Part shown: positions 1-5,061 of the stretch, in pieces
Position numbering within the stretch: position 1 is the first letter of the stretch
Layout of the letters: each line of letters opens with the position of its first letter
Origin: Conexibacter sp.
GTDB taxonomy: Bacteria; Actinomycetota; Thermoleophilia; Solirubrobacterales; Solirubrobacteraceae
DNA: 6,092 bases
NCBI GenBank assembly: GCA_025964215.1
Contig: JAOPZG010000317.1
Span: 1 to 6,092, forward strand
Direction of reading: 5' to 3'
Made by a program: the position numbers and the translations under genes
Notes under the pieces: generated by a model
The model's database searches: none
What the model was told of the DNA's origin: nothing
Seen by the model: the letters and a program-made list of their open reading frames with translations, nothing else

Positions 1-446
1 CCCCGGAGGCCGCGCTCGGCCCCGCGCCCACCGCGCTCCTGGTCGTCGGCGCGCACCGATCCGGCCAGCCGCTCAACGGCCAGCTCACCGCGCTCGGCGC
101 GCGCTACGCGGAGACCGTCCGGACGGCGGAGAGCTACAAGCTGTACGCCTTGGACACGGCGCCGCCGAAGCCGGGGCTCGTGCGCGTCGAGGAGGACGGC
201 GAGGCGGTCGAGGGCGAGCTCTGGCTGCTCGGCGCCGCCGCGCTCGGGCGCTTCCTGGCGGCGCTGCCCGGCCCGATGACGCTCGGGCCCGTGGAGCTCG
301 CCGACGGCCGCACGGTCGTCGGCTTCGGCTGCGAGCCGCTGGCCCTGGCCGGCGCGCCCGACATCACGCACCACGGCTCGTGGCCGGCGTACCTCGCGGC
401 GGGCGCCGCCGCGGACGCCGCGGGCTACTCGGCCGGCGCGGTGTAG
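1..446 (+). CDS. atzF: Allophanate hydrolase, C-terminal part (partial, 5' end off the window)
   Basis: The reading frame is open from base 3 to TAG at 444-446, giving 147 visible residues. It matches the C-terminal domain of allophanate hydrolase, the amidase that splits allophanate to ammonia and CO2 in the urea carboxylase/allophanate hydrolase route of urea use. Recognisable blocks are VVGAHRSGQPLNGQL (residues 14-28), the RTAESYKLYAL block (40-50), PPKPGLVRV (54-62), the EGELW segment, and the closing AGAPDITHHGSWPAYL. This domain has a gamma-glutamylcyclotransferase-like fold; in a yeast homologue it was reported to process the N-carboxycarbamate product of the amidase domain. The amidase domain with its Ser-Ser-Lys triad is outside the window. 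The protein runs about 17 residues past the usual WxAYL ending, into DNA that also resembles a TetR gene end in antisense. The cytoplasmic location is inferred. The family call is strong; the gene symbol is by homology. Confidence 0.9.
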   Translation, partial: PEAALGPAPTALLVVGAHRSGQPLNGQLTALGARYAETVRTAESYKLYALDTAPPKPGLVRVEEDGEAVEGELWLLGAAALGRFLAALPGPMTLGPVELADGRTVVGFGCEPLALAGAPDITHHGSWPAYLAAGAAADAAGYSAGAV

Positions 447-481
447 CGCAGCCCGTCGAGGCCGCGCGACGCGCCTGCCGA
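425..481 (-). pseudogene. Remnant of a second TetR-type C-terminus
   Basis: Directly past the TAA stop (482-484) of the TetR gene, the same minus-strand frame stays open for 18 codons and reads SAGASRGLDGLRYTAPAE, then TAG at 425-427. The intact repressor ends in LDGLRYRAE, so LDGLRY plus a terminal AE is repeated 57 bp further on. The two DNA copies are alike but differ at silent positions (CTG/TTG, CGC/AGG, CTC/CTT). This suggests a paralogous gene end or an old tandem duplication, not a recent copy. The segment has no start codon or HTH, so it is a scar and not a gene. It could also be chance similarity over a short stretch, but shared frame, order and stop position make that less likely. 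Confidence 0.5.
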
Positions 482-500
482 TTACTCGGCGCGGTACCTC
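458..500. terminator. Possible hairpin between convergent atzF and tetR ends
   Basis: GAGG-CCGCGC (458-467) can pair with GCGCGG-TA-CCTC (489-500), giving ten base pairs with a two-base bulge and a 21-nt loop. It lies just after the allophanate hydrolase stop and covers the TetR stop, the right place for a shared terminator. There is no T tract, the loop is long, and pairing of this kind is common by chance in such GC-rich DNA. The call is weak. Confidence 0.22.
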
Positions 501-1081
501 AACCCGTCAAGCGCGACGTCGAGGATCCGGTCGATCTGGCCGGGGTCGAGCGTGCGGATCGAGGCGATGCCGGCGACCATGCGGCCGACGTCGGTGAAGT
601 TGGTGTCCTTGCGGACGGTGCCGGCCTCCTGCGCGCGCTGGAGCAGCATGTCGCCGGCCTCGGTGATCGCGGTGCGGCAGGAGACGAAGACCGGCGCCTC
701 GGCGTCGATCGTGTTCAGCATCTCGTCGGCGAGCGCCCGCTTGGTCGCGGCGAAGCGGACGAACTGGCGCAGCCAGGTGACGAGCGCGTCCCACGGCGCG
801 AGGTCGCCGAGCTCGCCGGCCTTCGCGCTCATCTCCTCGACCTCCTCGATGTAGACGGCCTCGAGCAGGTCCTGGCGCGTCGGGAAGTGGCGGTAGAGCG
901 TGCCGATGCCGACGTCCGCGCGGCGCGCGATGTCCTCCAACGACGCGGCCGTGCCGTTCTCGGTGAACGCGTCGGCGGCGGCGGTCAGCAGCTTCTCGTA
1001 GTTGCGGCGCGCGTCGGCGCGCTTGGGCCGCTGTGAGAGGCCGGTGACCTGCGTGGGCTGGGCGACGGTGGTGTCAGACAT
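482..1081 (-). CDS. TetR/AcrR-family transcriptional repressor
   Basis: This 199-residue protein has the usual TetR length. After a basic, probably disordered N-terminus (residues 1-25), the DNA-binding domain runs from about 26 to 72. Its helix-turn-helix is LEDIARRADVGIGTLYRHFP (48-67), a near-canonical TetR signature, followed by TRQDLLEAV. Residues 75-199 form the helical ligand-binding and dimer domain; its single cysteine is at 135. No ligand can be read from this half. The gene is divergent from a DHA2 efflux permease, and the spacer holds three palindromes, so it very probably represses the pump and itself. ATG at 1081 is preceded by GTGAACCTGTCCC, with no clear Shine-Dalgarno sequence; no better start is seen and the HTH sits at a normal position. 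The 3' end uses CTT, TTG, AGG and TAA close together, unlike the GC-rich codon choice elsewhere. Confidence 0.93.
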   Translation of the reverse strand: MSDTTVAQPTQVTGLSQRPKRADARRNYEKLLTAAADAFTENGTAASLEDIARRADVGIGTLYRHFPTRQDLLEAVYIEEVEEMSAKAGELGDLAPWDALVTWLRQFVRFAATKRALADEMLNTIDAEAPVFVSCRTAITEAGDMLLQRAQEAGTVRKDTNFTDVGRMVAGIASIRTLDPGQIDRILDVALDGLRYRAE

Positions 1082-1101
1082 GGGACAGGTTCACGATTCG
1101 C

Positions 1102-1131
1102 TTGCGAAGTGGAGGCTGCCTCCGCTACTAT
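1102..1131 (+). promoter_or_regulatory. Probable promoter of the MFS efflux gene
   Basis: TTGCGA (1102-1107) and TACTAT (1126-1131) form a sigma70-type -35/-10 pair with an 18-bp spacer. This is the AT-richest stretch of the intergenic region. Palindrome 1 (1111-1123) lies wholly within the spacer and palindrome 2 begins near the predicted transcription start, at about 1138, so a bound repressor would block RNA polymerase. The prediction comes from sequence only. Confidence 0.55.
1111..1123. promoter_or_regulatory. TetR operator candidate 1
   Basis: GGAGGCTGCCTCC is a perfect inverted repeat of 6-bp arms around a central T (1117). Matches resume two bases further out on each side (AG at 1108-1109, CT at 1125-1126). 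It lies between the -35 and -10 elements of the predicted MFS promoter, and over the likely start region of the tetR transcript. Short palindromes in the divergent spacer are typical binding sites of TetR dimers. Confidence 0.65.
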
Positions 1132-1132
1132 A
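1127..1132 (-). promoter_or_regulatory. Possible -10 element of the tetR promoter
   Basis: Read on the minus strand, this is TATAGT, a five-of-six match to TATAAT. It would start transcription near 1120 and give a leader of about 40 nt. No good -35 is seen at 17-18 bp; that position falls in palindrome 2. It overlaps the -10 of the forward promoter, so the two divergent promoters would compete for polymerase as well as share operators. Confidence 0.35.
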
Positions 1133-1139
1133 TGAGAAA

Positions 1140-1156
1140 CCGGAGGCACCCTCCGG
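1140..1156. promoter_or_regulatory. TetR operator candidate 2
   Basis: CCGGAGG-CAC-CCTCCGG is an inverted repeat with 7-bp arms and a 3-bp centre (1147-1149). It shares the GGAGG-N3-CCTCC core with the other two copies. Its centre (1148) is 31 bp from that of copy 1, close to three helical turns, so repressor dimers on the two sites would face the same side of the DNA. It sits at the predicted start of MFS transcription. Confidence 0.6.
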
Positions 1157-1165
1157 CAACGTTTC

Positions 1166-1180
1166 TGGAGGACGCCTCCA
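1166..1180. promoter_or_regulatory. TetR operator candidate 3
   Basis: TGGAGG-ACG-CCTCCA is an inverted repeat with 6-bp arms and the same GGAGG-N3-CCTCC core. Its centre (1173) is 25 bp from that of copy 2, not a whole number of helical turns. It falls in the transcribed leader of the MFS gene, about 75 bp before the start codon, where a bound repressor would act as a roadblock. It may be a secondary site. Confidence 0.55.
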
Positions 1181-1196
1181 TTTTAGCGCCCTCCCC

Positions 1197-1227
1197 GCGA
1201 AGCCGAGCCCTCTGGGCGAGGCTTCGC
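1197..1227 (+). promoter_or_regulatory. Stem-loop in the MFS mRNA leader
   Basis: GCGAAGCC (1197-1204) pairs with GGCTTCGC (1220-1227) in eight perfect base pairs. Inside it, GCCC-TCT-GGGC adds four more, separated by a GA/GA internal loop that could form tandem sheared G-A pairs. The hairpin ends 10 nt before the ribosome-binding site. A second hairpin, GGGCGA-GGCT-TCGCCC (1214-1229), uses the same bases and excludes the first. There is no T tract, so a simple terminator is unlikely. A role in expression is possible but unproven. Confidence 0.35.
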
Positions 1228-1237
1228 CCACGACCCC

Positions 1238-1243
1238 AAGGAG
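1238..1243 (+). promoter_or_regulatory. Ribosome-binding site of the MFS gene
   Basis: AAGGAG lies 11 nt before ATG 1255. The spacing is a little long but acceptable. It is the clearest Shine-Dalgarno sequence in the window, and it decides the start against the in-frame upstream ATG at 1132, which lies inside the promoter. Confidence 0.6.
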
Positions 1244-1254
1244 CACCCTTCCCC

Positions 1255-2733
1255 ATGTTGTCCGCCCTCCTCCGGCGCGCCCCCACGCGCCGGTCGCCCG
1301 ACCACGCCTCGAACCCCAACCTCGTGCTGGGGCTGATCCTGGCCGCGTACCTCATGATCGTCCTCGACGTCTCGGTGATCATCACGGCGCTGCCGGAGAT
1401 CCACACCTCACTGCACTTCTCCTCCGCCGGCCTGTCCTGGGTCCAGAACGCCTACGCCCTGACCTTCGGCGGCCTCCTCCTCCTCGGCGCGCGCGCCGGC
1501 GACATCCTCGGCCGCCGCCGCGTGTTCCTGGTGGGCATCGCGGTCTTCAGCACGGCGTCGCTGCTCGCCGGCGTCGCCCAGTCGGCCGAGTGGCTGCTCG
1601 TCGCCCGTGCGCTGCAGGGCGTCGGCGCCGCGCTCGCCGCGCCGTCCACGCTCGCGCTGCTCACCACCACGTTCCGCGAGGGCACCGAGCGCACCCGCGC
1701 GCTCGCCTGGTACTCCGCGGTCGCCGGCGGCGGCGGGAGCGCCGGCCTGGTCCTCGGCGGCATGCTCACCGACTGGATCTCCTGGCGCTGGGGCATGTTC
1801 ATCAACGTGCCCGTGGGCATCCTCGTGATGTACCTCACGCCGCGCCACCTCCCCGAGACCGCGCGCCGTCCCGGCCGCTTCGACCTCGCGGGCGCGATCA
1901 CGTCGACCGTCGGCATGACCGCCGTGGTCTACGGCTTCGTCCGCGCCGCGTCCGACGGCTGGGGCGACAAGCTCACGGTCGCCTCGTTCGCGCTGGGCGC
2001 CGGGCTGTTGGTGTCCTTCATCCTCAACGAGATGCGGGCCGAGCAGCCGATCACGCCGCTGCGCCTGTTCGCGAGCCGCGAGCGCTCCGGCGCCTACCTG
2101 GCCCGGATGCTGGTGGTCGGAGGCATGTTCTCCATGTTCTTCTTCCTGACCCAGTTCCTCCAGGGCGTGTTGGGGTACAACCCGCTGCAGGCCGGGCTCG
2201 CGTTCCTGCCGATGACCGCGGTGATGTTCTCGATGGTGCAGATCGTCCCCCGCGTCGCGGCGCGCGTCGGCGCGATGCCGCTGCTGCTCGTCGGCCTGAC
2301 GCTCGCGCTGTCCGGGCTGGTCTGGATCAGCCGCCTGTCGGAGACGACCGCGTTCTTCCCCGGGATCGCGCTGCCGCTGGTCCTGCTCGGCTCCGGCATG
2401 GGCATGGCGCTCACGCCGCTGACGGCCGCGGGCATCGCGGGCGTCGCGCCGGACGACGCGGGCGCCGCCTCGGGCGTCGTCAACGTCGCCCAGCAGCTCG
2501 GCGGGTCGCTCGGGCTCGGGATCCTGGTGACGATCTTCGCCTCCGCCCAGCGCGGCGACGGCGGGTCGACCACGCACGCCCTCGCGCACGCGGTCTCCTC
2601 CGCGCTGACGGGCTCGGCGGTCCTGCTCGGGCTCGGCCTGGTCGTGGTGCTCGTCGTGATGCACGGCGTGCGGATCCCGGCCATGGCCGGCGCGGTGCGG
2701 GCGCGGGTGGCCGTCATCCGCTCGGCCGGCTGA
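1255..2733 (+). CDS. DHA2-family MFS drug efflux permease (EmrB/QacA type)
   Basis: This 492-residue inner-membrane protein belongs to the 14-helix DHA2 group of proton-driven exporters. Helix 1 carries LDVSVIITALPEI (37-49), the DHA2 form of motif D1 with Asp38. The loop after helix 2 carries motif A, GARAGDILGRRR (78-89). Motif B is LLVARALQGVGAAL (114-127), with its Arg at 118. Motif C lies around GGGGSAGLVLGGML (158-171), followed by SWRWGMFINVPVGI (176-189), a DHA2 hallmark. Further hydrophobic segments fill residues 215-470. Length and helix content fit a complete protein. I chose ATG 1255 because AAGGAG precedes it and translation from further upstream would run through promoter and operators. 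The divergent TetR gene and the palindromes point to ligand-induced expression. The substrate cannot be read from the sequence; antiseptics, antibiotics or a self-made metabolite are all possible. Confidence 0.92.
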   Translation: MLSALLRRAPTRRSPDHASNPNLVLGLILAAYLMIVLDVSVIITALPEIHTSLHFSSAGLSWVQNAYALTFGGLLLLGARAGDILGRRRVFLVGIAVFSTASLLAGVAQSAEWLLVARALQGVGAALAAPSTLALLTTTFREGTERTRALAWYSAVAGGGGSAGLVLGGMLTDWISWRWGMFINVPVGILVMYLTPRHLPETARRPGRFDLAGAITSTVGMTAVVYGFVRAASDGWGDKLTVASFALGAGLLVSFILNEMRAEQPITPLRLFASRERSGAYLARMLVVGGMFSMFFFLTQFLQGVLGYNPLQAGLAFLPMTAVMFSMVQIVPRVAARVGAMPLLLVGLTLALSGLVWISRLSETTAFFPGIALPLVLLGSGMGMALTPLTAAGIAGVAPDDAGAASGVVNVAQQLGGSLGLGILVTIFASAQRGDGGSTTHALAHAVSSALTGSAVLLGLGLVVVLVVMHGVRIPAMAGAVRARVAVIRSAG

Positions 2734-2746
2734 GCCCGCGACGGCC

Positions 2747-2772
2747 GGGGCGCGGACTACGATCCGCGCCCC
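2747..2772 (+). terminator. Perfect 10-bp hairpin between the MFS gene and the secreted-protein gene
   Basis: GGGGCGCGGA (2747-2756) pairs fully with TCCGCGCCCC (2763-2772) around a 6-nt loop, CTACGA. It starts 13 nt after the MFS stop and ends one base before the next ATG. It could end the MFS transcript, though no T tract follows. If read through, it would hold the start of the next gene against a strong stem with no ribosome-binding site. Either way it separates expression of the two genes. The structure is certain on paper; the role is inferred. Confidence 0.45.
2758..2763 (+). promoter_or_regulatory. Possible -10 element giving a nearly leaderless mRNA
   Basis: TACGAT fits the TANNNT -10 pattern and ends 10 nt before ATG 2774, so transcription would begin at about 2770-2774. 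No Shine-Dalgarno sequence precedes this start, as expected for leaderless or near-leaderless genes, which are common in actinobacteria. No convincing -35 is visible. The element lies in the loop of the hairpin described above. Confidence 0.4.
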
Positions 2773-2773
2773 G

Positions 2774-3904
2774 ATGCCGATCCTGCGCCGCGCCACCGTC
2801 CTGTCCCTCCTCGGCGTCGCGGCGCTGGTCGCGGGCGCGAGCGCCTCGGCCGCCGAGGCGCCGCGCCCGGCGATCGTGCCGTGGATCGGGAACTACGCGA
2901 TCTCGGTCACCGGCACGCAGGCCAACAGCTGGACCGAGCACCACGAGCCGACCGGGCCGTGCGACGCGAAGCTCGACGGCTCGGGCAAGGAGACCGACAC
3001 GCTGCGGGCGCCCCCGAGCGTGCCGATCATCGCCACCGGCATCGGCCCGAACGTGCTGACGGTCGTGCCGGCCGGCGGCTTCGAGCAGACCTCGCTGGAC
3101 CTCTCGCGCCAGGGGTCGGTCACCGAGGTCGACCCGACGCCGAGCGACGCCGACGGCTGCCCGGAGTTCGGCGGCGGCGACGGCGGCACGCCGCCCTCGC
3201 CACCCGGCTGCGGGTCGCGCAACGGATCGATCAACCTGTACTTCACGCCCGGCGGCATGGGGCTGAACGTCCTGGCCGACACCACGTCCTTCACGACGCA
3301 GGCGTTCCCCGGCGAGGAGCCCGGCTCGCCGTTCGCCGGCTGCCCGAACGCCGGGACCTCGCTGCCGACGCTGATCGACGTCGCGCTCGGCCGGCCGCTC
3401 GCGACCGCCTGGATCCCCGGCTCCGGGCCGTTGATCATCACCATGGACGGGGCCAACACCGCCGTCACGGCCACGGCCGACGTCAACGGCGCGACGACCG
3501 TCCAGCTCCAGGCCGAGCTGCGCGGCGCGGCCGTCGCCACCGACGTCAGCGCCTCCGCCCAGGACATCCCGATCTCCCGCGGCGGCGTCGGCAACGTGAC
3601 GCTCTCGTGCCCGAAGAAGGCGAAGGCCGCCTGCAAGGGCACGCTCGCCGACTACCTGACGAGCGCCGACGACGACGCGCTCGCGACCCTCCCGGCGCCG
3701 CTGCCGAGCGGCGCCCAGCGCCTCGGCAAGGCCACGTCCTTCCGGCTGAGGGCCGGGCAGAGGAAGAAGATCCGCATGGCGCTGCCGAAGGGGACGCAGA
3801 CCGCCGCCTTCTCCGACCTCACGCTCCCGATCGTCCTGACCGAGAGCGGCCAGAAGGGCCACAAGCTCTCCTACGTCATCGCCCGCGGGCACGTGCACGC
3901 GTAA
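2774..3904 (+). CDS. Secreted protein of unknown function
   Basis: I do not recognise this 376-residue protein as a named family. Residues 1-26 form a clear Sec signal peptide: basic MPILRR, a hydrophobic core SLLGVAALVAG, and an ASA cleavage site before AEAP. No lipobox Cys is present and no second membrane segment is seen, so the protein is probably exported. The mature chain is rich in Gly, Pro, Thr and Ser, with alternating polar/hydrophobic runs that suggest beta structure. Six cysteines (63, 129, 146, 190, 279, 287) could form three disulfides; 129 and 146 bracket a Gly/Pro loop. The last 110 residues (LSCPKKAKAACKG, then RLRAGQRKKIRMALP) resemble a beta-sandwich-like segment that I associate with secreted proteins of Solirubrobacterales. 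The start is fixed by the signal peptide. The gene shares strand with the MFS gene, but the hairpin and its own -10 suggest separate expression. Confidence 0.8.
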   Translation: MPILRRATVLSLLGVAALVAGASASAAEAPRPAIVPWIGNYAISVTGTQANSWTEHHEPTGPCDAKLDGSGKETDTLRAPPSVPIIATGIGPNVLTVVPAGGFEQTSLDLSRQGSVTEVDPTPSDADGCPEFGGGDGGTPPSPPGCGSRNGSINLYFTPGGMGLNVLADTTSFTTQAFPGEEPGSPFAGCPNAGTSLPTLIDVALGRPLATAWIPGSGPLIITMDGANTAVTATADVNGATTVQLQAELRGAAVATDVSASAQDIPISRGGVGNVTLSCPKKAKAACKGTLADYLTSADDDALATLPAPLPSGAQRLGKATSFRLRAGQRKKIRMALPKGTQTAAFSDLTLPIVLTESGQKGHKLSYVIARGHVHA

Positions 3905-3921
3905 GCGGGTAGGCCGGTGGC

Positions 3922-4269
3922 ATGGACGCCACCGACCTCCCGGAAGTCGAGCGCGTGCTGCGCGACCGCGCGGACGCCCTCGACGTGAAGATCACCGGGA
4001 TGGCGAAGGCGCCCGAGCGCGGCAGCGGGATCAGCTTCGGCAAGCGCGTCGGCGACGGCACCACCGAGGCGGTGCGCCGCTTGACCGAGGTCGGCGTCGG
4101 CGGCTCGTTGGAGCTCTCCCAGGCACGTGTCCTGCGCGCGCTCGAGAAGCTCGACGAGGGCACCTACGGGGTCTGCGACTCCTGCGGCCAGCCGATCGCC
4201 GAGGCGCGCCTGGACTTCGCGCCGGAGTCCGTCCTCTGCGTCGCGTGCGCGCGGCGCGCGGGCGTCTGA
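3922..4269 (+). CDS. DksA/TraR-family C4 zinc-finger protein
   Basis: This 115-residue protein ends in the family zinc finger: YGVCDSCGQPI (82-92), then RLDFAPESVLCVAC (96-109). The four zinc ligands are Cys85, Cys88, Cys106 and Cys109. The first 80 residues look helical and would give the coiled coil that DksA-type proteins insert into the RNA polymerase secondary channel; the tip falls near GDGTTEAV (44-51). DksA itself is about 150 residues, so this is a short form, as is common in actinobacteria. The DxxDxA tip motif appears here as D45-G-T-T48-E-A50, so the second Asp is lost; a DksA-like effect on transcription is therefore not assured. The start follows the preceding gene by 17 bp with no Shine-Dalgarno sequence. 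TAGGCC at 3910-3915 might be a poor -10 for a leaderless mRNA; otherwise the gene is co-transcribed with the secreted-protein gene. Confidence 0.88.
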   Translation: MDATDLPEVERVLRDRADALDVKITGMAKAPERGSGISFGKRVGDGTTEAVRRLTEVGVGGSLELSQARVLRALEKLDEGTYGVCDSCGQPIAEARLDFAPESVLCVACARRAGV

Positions 4270-4288
4270 GCGACGGCCCTACGCGCCG
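4252..4288. terminator. Candidate bidirectional terminator spanning two stop codons
   Basis: CGGCGCG (4252-4258) pairs with CGCGCCG (4282-4288). Inside, GGGCGTC (4260-4266) pairs with GACG and CCC (4272-4275 and 4277-4279), leaving a 5-nt loop, one bulged G and a small 1x2 internal loop. This gives 14 base pairs in all. The stop of the zinc-finger gene falls in the loop and that of the ALDH-like gene on the descending arm. Only 9 bp separate these convergent genes, so any terminator has to overlap them. No T tract is present on either strand. Confidence 0.4.
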
Positions 4289-5058
4289 ATCGGGTGCCAG
4301 ACCGTGCGCAGCTCGGTCAGCGCCTCGAGGCGCTGGAGCGAGGAGTGCTCGCCGCGGATGACGCGCTTGAGGCTCTCCGCCGCGAGGGTGTCGATGGTCA
4401 CGGCGAGGTCGGCGTCGCCCGTGGCGTCGAGGATGGCGTTGACGTCGCGGTGGGCTGCGAGCGCTCCGACCAACTCATCGGCGCGGCCGGAGAGGAGGTT
4501 GACGACGCCGCCCGGGACGTCGGAGACGCCGAGGACCTCGCCGAGGTCGAGGCCGGCGAGCGGCGCGTGCTCGGGGAGCGCGACGACGACGGCGTTGCCG
4601 ACGGCCAGCGGCGCGGCGATCGCGCCCACGACGTCCGCCAGCGCGTCGTCGGCTCCGCAGAGCACCGCGACGACGCCCGTCGGCTCCGGCGTCGACATCG
4701 ACAGGAACGGCGCGGCGACGGGGTTGATCGTGCCGAGCACCGCGTGGAGCTTGTCGGTCCAGCCCGCGTAGTGCACCAGCAGGTCGACGGCCGCGCCGAC
4801 GTCGCCCGCCGCGGCGAGCTCGCCGGCGCGCGACTCCAGCGCCTCGGCCGCGCGGTAGAGCACCTGCCCGCGGTTGTACGCCGTCTTCCTCGCCCACCCC
4901 GGCTGCGCCTTGCGCGCGGCCTTCACGGCGTTGCGCACGTCCTTGCGGGAGCCGCGCGGGACGTTGACGCCGTCGACGACGTCGTGGCGGCCGGACTCCG
5001 AGCGCACGAACGCCCCTCCGAGGTACAGCTTGTAGGTCTTGGCCACCGCGACGCGCAT
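4279..5058 (-). CDS. Half-length aldehyde dehydrogenase-like protein without catalytic residues
   Basis: This 259-residue protein matches the N-terminal and coenzyme-binding part of the ALDH superfamily: KTYKLYLGGAFVRSESGR (7-24), the RKDVRNAVKAARKAQPGW region (38-55), YNRGQVLYRAAEALE (61-75), HYAGWTDKL (96-104), then TPEPTGVVAVL (123-133) and GGVVNLLSGRADELVGALAAH (183-203). Active ALDHs have PWN at the position of CGADDAL (134-140) and FTGS at that of ILDATGD. Here both are replaced, and no ELGGKS Glu or GQxC Cys follows. The chain stops where the catalytic domain would begin, ending in RTVWHPIGA. I recall similar proteins in actinobacteria beside a full ALDH and often near deoC, so this looks like a maintained family and not a decayed gene. 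It starts 3 bp after the full ALDH gene and is surely in its operon. AGGGGG (read on minus, about 5066-5071) may serve as its Shine-Dalgarno sequence. A structural or regulatory partner role is inference. Confidence 0.85.
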   Translation of the reverse strand: MRVAVAKTYKLYLGGAFVRSESGRHDVVDGVNVPRGSRKDVRNAVKAARKAQPGWARKTAYNRGQVLYRAAEALESRAGELAAAGDVGAAVDLLVHYAGWTDKLHAVLGTINPVAAPFLSMSTPEPTGVVAVLCGADDALADVVGAIAAPLAVGNAVVVALPEHAPLAGLDLGEVLGVSDVPGGVVNLLSGRADELVGALAAHRDVNAILDATGDADLAVTIDTLAAESLKRVIRGEHSSLQRLEALTELRTVWHPIGA

Positions 5059-5061
5059 CGC

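Noticed and set aside
1111..1179. Repeat array resembling CRISPR or iterons
   Set aside because: There are only three 13-bp palindromes with unequal spacing in a promoter, no long repeats or unique spacers and no replication or Cas gene; operators explain them better.
1132..1254. In-frame ATG at 1132 (and TTG-type starts from 1102) that would add 40-50 residues to the MFS protein
   Set aside because: The added part overlaps the predicted promoter and operators, has no ribosome-binding site and is not transporter-like; ATG 1255 has AAGGAG and gives a normal DHA2 N-terminus.
1002..3059. Long plus-strand open frame of 685 codons across the tetR start and the MFS gene
   Set aside because: It is an Arg/Pro/Ala-rich low-complexity product out of frame with a clear transporter; such shadow frames are expected at this GC content.
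1408..3898. Long minus-strand open frames antisense to the MFS and secreted-protein genes (1408-2796 and 2714-3898)
   Set aside because: Both translate to Arg/Gly/Asp/Ala-rich sequence with no domain, and lie opposite genes with recognisable signatures.
3882..3909. Short palindromes (GCCCGCGGGC, CGTGCACG) at the end of the secreted-protein gene
   Set aside because: They are short, GC-driven and inside codons; they do not make a convincing terminator or site.
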